Both the position numbers and the translations under genes were made by a program. The notes under the pieces were generated by a model, which worked only from the letters and a program-made list of their open reading frames with translations, did not search any database and had not been told where the DNA came from. A stretch of DNA of 64,000 nucleotides from an uncultured Oscillospiraceae bacterium (GTDB lineage Bacteria; Bacillota; Clostridia; Oscillospirales; Oscillospiraceae). The DNA lies in NCBI GenBank assembly GCA_951801655.1, contig CATONV010000003.1, positions 1-64,000 of the forward strand, read 5' to 3'. Each line of letters starts with the position of its first letter. Positions within the stretch are counted from its first letter, which is position 1. Positions 58,260-64,000 of this stretch are shown in pieces.

Positions 58260-59093
58260 TCAATTTATTTCAGCGTTTACTTTTTTCTTTTTGCCCTTTG
58301 GGGCACTCTGTTCAGACACTTCGCCATAGTACATGGACACCAGCATGGTGAGCACGTAGGTCTGAATCAGGGCATGGAGCAGCGTAAAGAGAACGCCCAC
58401 CAATACGGGAAGGACATAGCTCAAATTGACATAGTAGTACACCAGCTCTGTCACCAGCAGGCCGCTGAGCAGCGCGCCGAACAGACGAAAGCTCATGGAA
58501 ATAGGCAGGGAAAACTCCTTCAGTGTCTTCCCCACGCCCTTTACGCCGTTGCCGGCGATGCCGCCGGAGAGAATCACCAGATAGGACAAGGTCCCCAGGG
58601 CGATGGCGGCGTTGACATCGGACAATGGGGCAGGCAGGGTGATCGGGTGGCCGTGGACCGTGACGGCCTGAACGCCCAGCAGCTCAAACAGGGTGCCCAC
58701 AAAGATGTAGGCGCCGGCGGCAAAGATGTAGGCCCCCAGAAAGCCGCAGCGGTGAGGACTTCCGCCCCGGGCCATGCCGTCAAACAGCCCCACCGCCTCC
58801 TCCAGAACCATCTGGAGTCTGCCCGGTCTGTATCGGAACCGGGGGATGGCGAACAGGCGGATGCAGGCCGCCGCAAGCAGCAAAAAGGCCGTCACCAGGA
58901 GGGCCGAGATCATGCCGGGATTTACCTCTCGAAGGCCAAACAGGCCGACCTGATTGACCTCATGCAAAACCGCGTCCCGCATGGTCTCCTGCACGCTCTC
59001 GGTCCGTCCGGACGAACCCGCCAGCAGCGCCCCGGCCAGCAAAACCAGAACCGCCCCGACCCACACAACCAGCGCTTTTTTGTGTTGCTTCAT
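58260..59093 (-). CDS. atpB: F-ATPase a subunit
   Basis: MSFRLFGALLSGLLVTELVYYYV contains the essential Arg region; start at MKQHKKALVV after AAGGGATG. Confidence 0.95.
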   Translation of the reverse strand: MKQHKKALVVWVGAVLVLLAGALLAGSSGRTESVQETMRDAVLHEVNQVGLFGLREVNPGMISALLVTAFLLLAAACIRLFAIPRFRYRPGRLQMVLEEAVGLFDGMARGGSPHRCGFLGAYIFAAGAYIFVGTLFELLGVQAVTVHGHPITLPAPLSDVNAAIALGTLSYLVILSGGIAGNGVKGVGKTLKEFSLPISMSFRLFGALLSGLLVTELVYYYVNLSYVLPVLVGVLFTLLHALIQTYVLTMLVSMYYGEVSEQSAPKGKKKKVNAEIN

Positions 59094-59292
59094 AACATCC
59101 CTTCTCTTAAACAACTCTTTTGCGTCTCTCAGACGCCTTGATTCCTTCCACATTATAACAACATCGGCGGTAAAGTCAAGGCCGCCGGACCCATGCTGAA
59201 CAAGAAAAAATTCTTTTATACACTTTCTTAACAAGCCGTCCGCCGCGCCCCTGGCGCCGAAATTGAAATTCTGTAAAAATCATACAGGCGTC

Positions 59293-59320
59293 TTGACATT
59301 TTTGACAAATGGACTATAAT
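59293..59320 (+). promoter_or_regulatory. Promoter of SBP gene
   Basis: TTGACA, 16-nt spacer, TATAAT. Confidence 0.75.
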
Positions 59321-59373
59321 ATAAAGGCAGCAATCCATTGCAAATGTCCAATTTCAGAAAAGGAGTCCTAGAT

Positions 59374-60660
59374 ATGAAAAAGATCCTTGCACTTGCGCTG
59401 GCCATGTCCATGGCCCTGTCCCTGACCGCCTGCGGCGGCGGAGGGGATAAATCCCAGACCCCGCCGCCCCCGTCCGGCGGCAGCAGCAGCGGCGCTCCCG
59501 CCCAGTCTGCGCCCGCAGTGGTGGAGCCCGACTATGACTACACCATCCGCATCTATTCCAACTCCAACTCCACCGAGCGCACCACCTGGCTGATCAACGA
59601 GGCCAAAGAGGCCGGCTTCAACATCTCCATTGACGACAACTCCGTCATCTCCGGCGACACCGCCGCCATCCAGGCCGCCAACGAGAACAAGGACGGCGAT
59701 TTGATCTTCGGTCTGAACGAGACCCGCTGGAGTCAGCTGGTGGACGGCACCTATGAGAACCTGAAGATTCTGGACTGGACTCCCTCCTGGTCCGGCGACG
59801 TGGGCGAATACGTCTACCCCGGCAAGGCCTACGGTCTGGTCATCCAGAATGTGCTGATGCTCTACCGCAACGACGAGCTGGGCACCAACGGCGCTGAGCT
59901 GCACTTCGACCACTGGGCCGACATTGTGGACTGCGGCTACCAGTGGTACCGCCAGAACAAGGTGGGCGGCACTACCAACGCCAACATCAACTCCGCCATG
60001 CTCTACGCCTTTGTGGACCCCGCCTCCCCCGCCGGCGGCATTTCCGTGGACGGCTGGAAGACCCTGTGGAAGTACTGCGCCGAGGGCAAGAGCGGCGGCG
60101 ACGACTACAAGTACGGCTTTGATCCCCTGAACAAGGGCGACGTGCAGGTGTCCACCTTCTACTCCTCCTCCCTCTACGGCAAGATCGACGCCGCGGGCGA
60201 GAGCTCTGAGAAGCCTCTGAAGGGTACCATGGAGCCTGAAAACTGGTCCCTGGTAGACATCAAGGACGGCACCTACTACATCGCCGAGTACATCGGCATC
60301 CTGGACAAGGCCGGCCGCACCCCCGAGCAGACCGCCGCTGTTGAGGAATTTGCCGAGTGGTTCGGCTCCGCTGAGACCCAGGCCGCCTGGGGCGAGGAGT
60401 TCGACTCTTATCCATGCAACACTGAGGCCGCCAGCATTCTCTACCCCGATGGCATCCCCCCCATCTACGAGCTGAAGAACTTCGCCCTGTCCAAGGTGGA
60501 CGGCGATACTACCTACGCCGAGTATGTGGCCTCTCACTCCAGCGACTGGACCAACATCATGACCAACCTGGGCTTCTACTGGGCCGACACCAACAATCCC
60601 GCCCCCGAACCTGACTGGGATAACCTGGACTGGGCTACCCTGACCCAGGCCGCCGGCTAA
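59374..60660 (+). CDS. ABC transporter substrate-binding lipoprotein (iron/phosphonate type)
   Basis: Lipobox LSLTACGGGG; located upstream of FbpC-like ATPase and FbpB-like permease. Confidence 0.85.
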   Translation: MKKILALALAMSMALSLTACGGGGDKSQTPPPPSGGSSSGAPAQSAPAVVEPDYDYTIRIYSNSNSTERTTWLINEAKEAGFNISIDDNSVISGDTAAIQAANENKDGDLIFGLNETRWSQLVDGTYENLKILDWTPSWSGDVGEYVYPGKAYGLVIQNVLMLYRNDELGTNGAELHFDHWADIVDCGYQWYRQNKVGGTTNANINSAMLYAFVDPASPAGGISVDGWKTLWKYCAEGKSGGDDYKYGFDPLNKGDVQVSTFYSSSLYGKIDAAGESSEKPLKGTMEPENWSLVDIKDGTYYIAEYIGILDKAGRTPEQTAAVEEFAEWFGSAETQAAWGEEFDSYPCNTEAASILYPDGIPPIYELKNFALSKVDGDTTYAEYVASHSSDWTNIMTNLGFYWADTNNPAPEPDWDNLDWATLTQAAG

Positions 60661-60679
60661 ATTCAATCGTGTTACCTGT

Positions 60680-60703
60680 GGCGAGCCGGGGGACCGGCTC
60701 GCC
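60680..60703 (+). other. Intercistronic stem-loop after SBP gene
   Basis: GGCGAGCC-N8-GGCTCGCC. Confidence 0.6.
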
Positions 60704-60723
60704 CTCTGTTTACCGGGGAACCC

Positions 60724-60793
60724 TGGCGGATATGATCCGCCCGCACGAAGTACAGTGGCTGCCATAAAATGGGCGGATGATGTCCGTCCCTGC
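60724..60793. repeat. Decayed REPIN-like element
   Basis: GGCGGAT-ATG-ATCCGCCC ... GGGCGGAT-GAT-GTCCGTCC-CTGC; feet diverged from GTAG. Confidence 0.6.
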
Positions 60794-60850
60794 AAGGCGC
60801 GCTGCCCGCAAAACCAAATGCTAATTATTGATAGAGAGGGAGCTTTGCCT

Positions 60851-61867
60851 ATGATCCGGCTCAACGACATCGTCGTCAAATTCGGCGACTTCACCGCCCT
60901 GCATGACATTAACGTCCACGTAAAGGAGGGGGAGTTCTTTACCTTCCTTGGGCCCTCCGGGTGCGGAAAAACCACCACCCTGCGCACCATCACCGGCTTT
61001 ATTGAGCCCGTGTCTGGTACGGTGGTGGTCAAGGACCGGGATATTACCCATGTCCCCATTGAGGAGAGGAACATTGGCATTGTCTTCCAGTCCTACGCCC
61101 TGTTCCCCACCATGACGGTGTATGACAACATCGCCTTCGGTCTGAAGCTGAAGAAATTAAAAAAGGCGGAGATCGCCCAGAAGGTGAATGAGATCGCCAA
61201 AAAGGTGGATCTGAGCGACGAGCAGCTGAAAAAGGCGGTCAGCCAATTGTCCGGCGGCCAGCAGCAGCGGGTGGCCATCGCCCGGGCCCTGGTCACCGAG
61301 CCGGCCATCATCTGCATGGACGAACCACTGTCCAACTTGGACGCCAAGCTGAGGGTTCAGCTGCGTAATGAGCTCAAGCAGATGCAGAAGGACTTTGGCA
61401 TCACCACCATCTACGTCACCCACGACCAGGAGGAGGCCCTCACCCTCTCCGACCACATCGCCGTGTTCAATAAGGGGGTCATCGAGCAGATCGGCACCCC
61501 CAACGAGGTGTACAACCACTCAGCCACCGAATTTGTCTGCAATTTCATCGGCGACATCAACTTCCTCCAGTCCGAGGCGGTATCGGCCCTGAACAGGGCC
61601 GGCGGCCGGGTGGACCCGGCCGCCCGCAACTACATCCGCCTGGAGCGCATCCACGTCAACGTGGAGTCCAAGCCGGGCAATGTGGTGCTGGATGGGGTAG
61701 TGGAGAATCGGGAGTACTACGGGCTGTACATCAAGTACTACATCCGCGCCGCCGGCCAGATCATCAAGGTCATTGAGAAAAACGACGGTGTGAACATCTA
61801 CGAGGCGGGCCAAACCGTACAGGTGGTCATGGACCCCAAGGACGTGATGGCCTACCCCGGCGGCTGA
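60851..61867 (+). CDS. ABC transporter ATP-binding protein (FbpC/PotA-like)
   Basis: [31 protein letters not shown]-terminal TOBE-like region. Confidence 0.93.
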   Translation: MIRLNDIVVKFGDFTALHDINVHVKEGEFFTFLGPSGCGKTTTLRTITGFIEPVSGTVVVKDRDITHVPIEERNIGIVFQSYALFPTMTVYDNIAFGLKLKKLKKAEIAQKVNEIAKKVDLSDEQLKKAVSQLSGGQQQRVAIARALVTEPAIICMDEPLSNLDAKLRVQLRNELKQMQKDFGITTIYVTHDQEEALTLSDHIAVFNKGVIEQIGTPNEVYNHSATEFVCNFIGDINFLQSEAVSALNRAGGRVDPAARNYIRLERIHVNVESKPGNVVLDGVVENREYYGLYIKYYIRAAGQIIKVIEKNDGVNIYEAGQTVQVVMDPKDVMAYPGG

Positions 61868-61881
61868 AGGGAGGCGGAACC

Positions 61882-63786
61882 ATGACCAAAAACCGCCCCG
61901 TCCAAATGGGCCCGGCCCTGCTGACAAAGCTGTTTGGCATCGCCTTCTTCGCCTACCTGTTTCTGGGCTTTATGCTGCTGCCCTGTCTCAACACCCTGGC
62001 CAGCATCTTCACCACCCAAAACGCCTCGGGAGAAACCGACCCTCTGGCCGTCATTCGCTTTTTCTTCGCCGGAAATATGGGCTCCTTTGTGTGGAACTCC
62101 CTGAAGCTGGCGGTCTGCCTGGTGGTTACGGTGAATGTGGTGGGGGTGTCCATCGTGCTTCTCACCGAGTACTTTGACATCAAGGGGGCCAAAATCCTCC
62201 GCCTGGGCTACATGACCACTCTGATCTACTCCGGCGTGGCCCTGGTGACCGGATACCTGTTCCTCTACGACAGCAACGGCATTATCACCACCCTGCTGGT
62301 AAACGCCTTCCCCGGGATGAATCCCAACTGGTTCTCCGGCTTCAACGCGGTGCTGTTCACCATGACCTTCGCCTGCACCAGCAACCACGCTCTGTTTCTG
62401 CGCAACGCCATCCGAGGCATCGACTACAACACAGTGGAGGCCGCCCGGAACATGGGGGCCCGGCCTTTCAAGGTGCTGTGGAAGGTGGTTTTCCCCACTC
62501 TGGTGCCCACCATGTTCTCCCTGACGGTGATGACGTTCATCACCGGCCTGTGCGCCATGTCCGCCCCCACCCTGCTGGGCTACGACTCCATCAACCCGGA
62601 GATCGTCCGGCTGGCCGGCTCTTCCACCGCAGACGAGGCTTTCCCCCAGGCCCGGGCTGCCCTGCTGTCCATCATCCTGGCCATGTTCACCATCGTTTTG
62701 CTGACGGTACTCTCCTCCTACGAGAGAAAGGGCCACTATCTCTCCGTCTCCAAGACCAAGGCAAAGCTGCAAAAGCAGAAAATTGATAACCCGGTGTGGA
62801 ATCTTCTGGCCCATCTCTACGCCTACATCCTGTTTGTCATCTACATGATCCCCGTGGTAATGATCGTGATTTTCTCCTTCCAGACCTACGGGGCCATCCG
62901 GATGAAGAAGCTGGACCTGACCAACTGGACCCTGATCAACTTTTTTGGCTCCCAGGATTACCAATACCTCACCAATCGGGGCACCTATAAAACCCGAAAG
63001 GGCTCCATCTCCGGTCTCTTCGCCAACGAGGCCACCCTGGGAGGAATCAAACTCAGCTTTGTGCTGTCCGCCATCGCCGCTGCCCTGGCCTGCGTCATTG
63101 TGGTGGTGGCCTGTAACTACATCTTCAAAAACCGGAAGAAAAAGTCGGGCACCGTGCTGGAGTACTGTCTTCTCTTCCCCTGGCTGCTGCCCACCATCCT
63201 CATCTGTTACTCCTACCGGGTGTACTTCAACAGCGAGGACGTGTGGTACGTGGGCGGGACCAACCTGTACTACGCCGACCATGTGCGGCTGCTGATCGTT
63301 CTAGCCTACACAGTAGTCAAGCTGCCTTTCTCCCTGCGTATGATTAAAGCCGCCTTCTACGCCATCGACGAGGAACTGGAGGACGCCGCCCGAAATCTGG
63401 GCTCCAGTCCCCTGGTCACCTTCCTGAAGGTGAAGCTGCCCATCATCCTGCCCTCGGTATTGGCGGTGTTCGCCCTGAACTTTAACGCTCTGTTCACCGA
63501 GTATGACATGTCCGCCACCTTTGCCAGCTCCTACGGCACCACCTACGCCATGGTCATCCAGTCCATGTGCCGGGAGGAAGGGCTGTACGGCTACAACGTC
63601 AACGCCTCGGGCCGGCGGTGCGCCTCCACGGTGTTCATTATGATTGTATCGGGCGTTATCCTCTACCTGGTTTACGGCGTGGGCGCCCGGGATCTGGGAG
63701 AGAGGCTGGAGATCAAGGACCGGCGGCGCAAGCGGCTGGAAAAGCTGCAACATTTGGGCCGAAAGGCCAAGGAGGCCAACACATGA
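61882..63786 (+). CDS. Two-domain ABC transporter permease (FbpB/AfuB-like)
   Basis: 634 aa; two EAA loops, EAARNMGARPFKVLWKVVFPTLVP and DAARNLGSSPLVTFLKVKLPIILPS. Confidence 0.92.
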   Translation: MTKNRPVQMGPALLTKLFGIAFFAYLFLGFMLLPCLNTLASIFTTQNASGETDPLAVIRFFFAGNMGSFVWNSLKLAVCLVVTVNVVGVSIVLLTEYFDIKGAKILRLGYMTTLIYSGVALVTGYLFLYDSNGIITTLLVNAFPGMNPNWFSGFNAVLFTMTFACTSNHALFLRNAIRGIDYNTVEAARNMGARPFKVLWKVVFPTLVPTMFSLTVMTFITGLCAMSAPTLLGYDSINPEIVRLAGSSTADEAFPQARAALLSIILAMFTIVLLTVLSSYERKGHYLSVSKTKAKLQKQKIDNPVWNLLAHLYAYILFVIYMIPVVMIVIFSFQTYGAIRMKKLDLTNWTLINFFGSQDYQYLTNRGTYKTRKGSISGLFANEATLGGIKLSFVLSAIAAALACVIVVVACNYIFKNRKKKSGTVLEYCLLFPWLLPTILICYSYRVYFNSEDVWYVGGTNLYYADHVRLLIVLAYTVVKLPFSLRMIKAAFYAIDEELEDAARNLGSSPLVTFLKVKLPIILPSVLAVFALNFNALFTEYDMSATFASSYGTTYAMVIQSMCREEGLYGYNVNASGRRCASTVFIMIVSGVILYLVYGVGARDLGERLEIKDRRRKRLEKLQHLGRKAKEANT

Positions 63787-64000
63787 TCCGAAACATCGTA
63801 TTTGACATGGGCAATGTGCTGATCCACTGGCGGCCGGACATCTTTGTAAAGAGGATGGAAATCCCCGAAGAGGACTGTCCCCAGCTGCTCCGGGAGGTCT
63901 TTGGCTCGGTGGAGTGGATTCAGCTGGACCGGGGTGTGATTACCTGGGAGCAGGCCACCGAAAAAATGTGCCGCCGCCTGCCGGAGCGTCTCCATGCCGT
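63783..64000 (+). CDS. HAD family hydrolase (truncated by window edge)
   Basis: MIRNIVFDMGNVLIHWRPDIFVKRM; 4-nt overlap with permease stop. Confidence 0.88.
   Translation, partial: MIRNIVFDMGNVLIHWRPDIFVKRMEIPEEDCPQLLREVFGSVEWIQLDRGVITWEQATEKMCRRLPERLHA

Noticed and set aside
59368-61080. 570-aa minus-strand ORF antisense to SBP/ATPase genes
   Set aside because: Mirror ORF; crosses two genuine genes and an intergenic repeat
61852-63282. 476-aa minus-strand ORF antisense to the permease
   Set aside because: Mirror ORF of a clear ABC permease

Overview
64 kb of a high-GC Firmicutes/Clostridia chromosome. Gene content and codon use suggest the Oscillospiraceae (Flavonifractor/Lawsonibacter-like); this taxon guess is inference. 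Most of the window is core genome: trmD, flavodiiron-rubredoxin, Opu-type osmoprotectant ABC transporter, addB-kinase-addA, purB, DUF4317, phoH/yqfD/yqfC, nth, rlmA-like, gltX, SPOCS-LysM protein, coaD/rsmD/uvrC, HPr, two ECF sigma/anti-sigma pairs, mutS2, MerR/aldo-keto reductase, ROK regulator, rpoN, clostripain, a complete F-ATPase operon and an iron-type ABC transporter. No tRNA, rRNA, CRISPR array, prophage or intact IS was seen. The most notable observations are: (1) the F-ATPase operon has no separate delta gene, and the alpha subunit carries an N-terminal extension that reads as the delta/OSCP C-terminal domain; (2) an Lsa-type ABC-F gene has a leader with a sigma-A promoter, a 6-codon uORF, a terminator, an antiterminator arm and an SD-sequestering arm that all compete for one segment; (3) a family of GTAG-footed REP/REPIN-like palindromes recurs in the window, two of which supply stop codons; (4) spoVM, a 23-codon gene, is absent from the ORF track; (5) a MITE-like four-hairpin composite palindrome lies next to nth; (6) a 24-aa peptide gene lies divergent from an XRE regulator.
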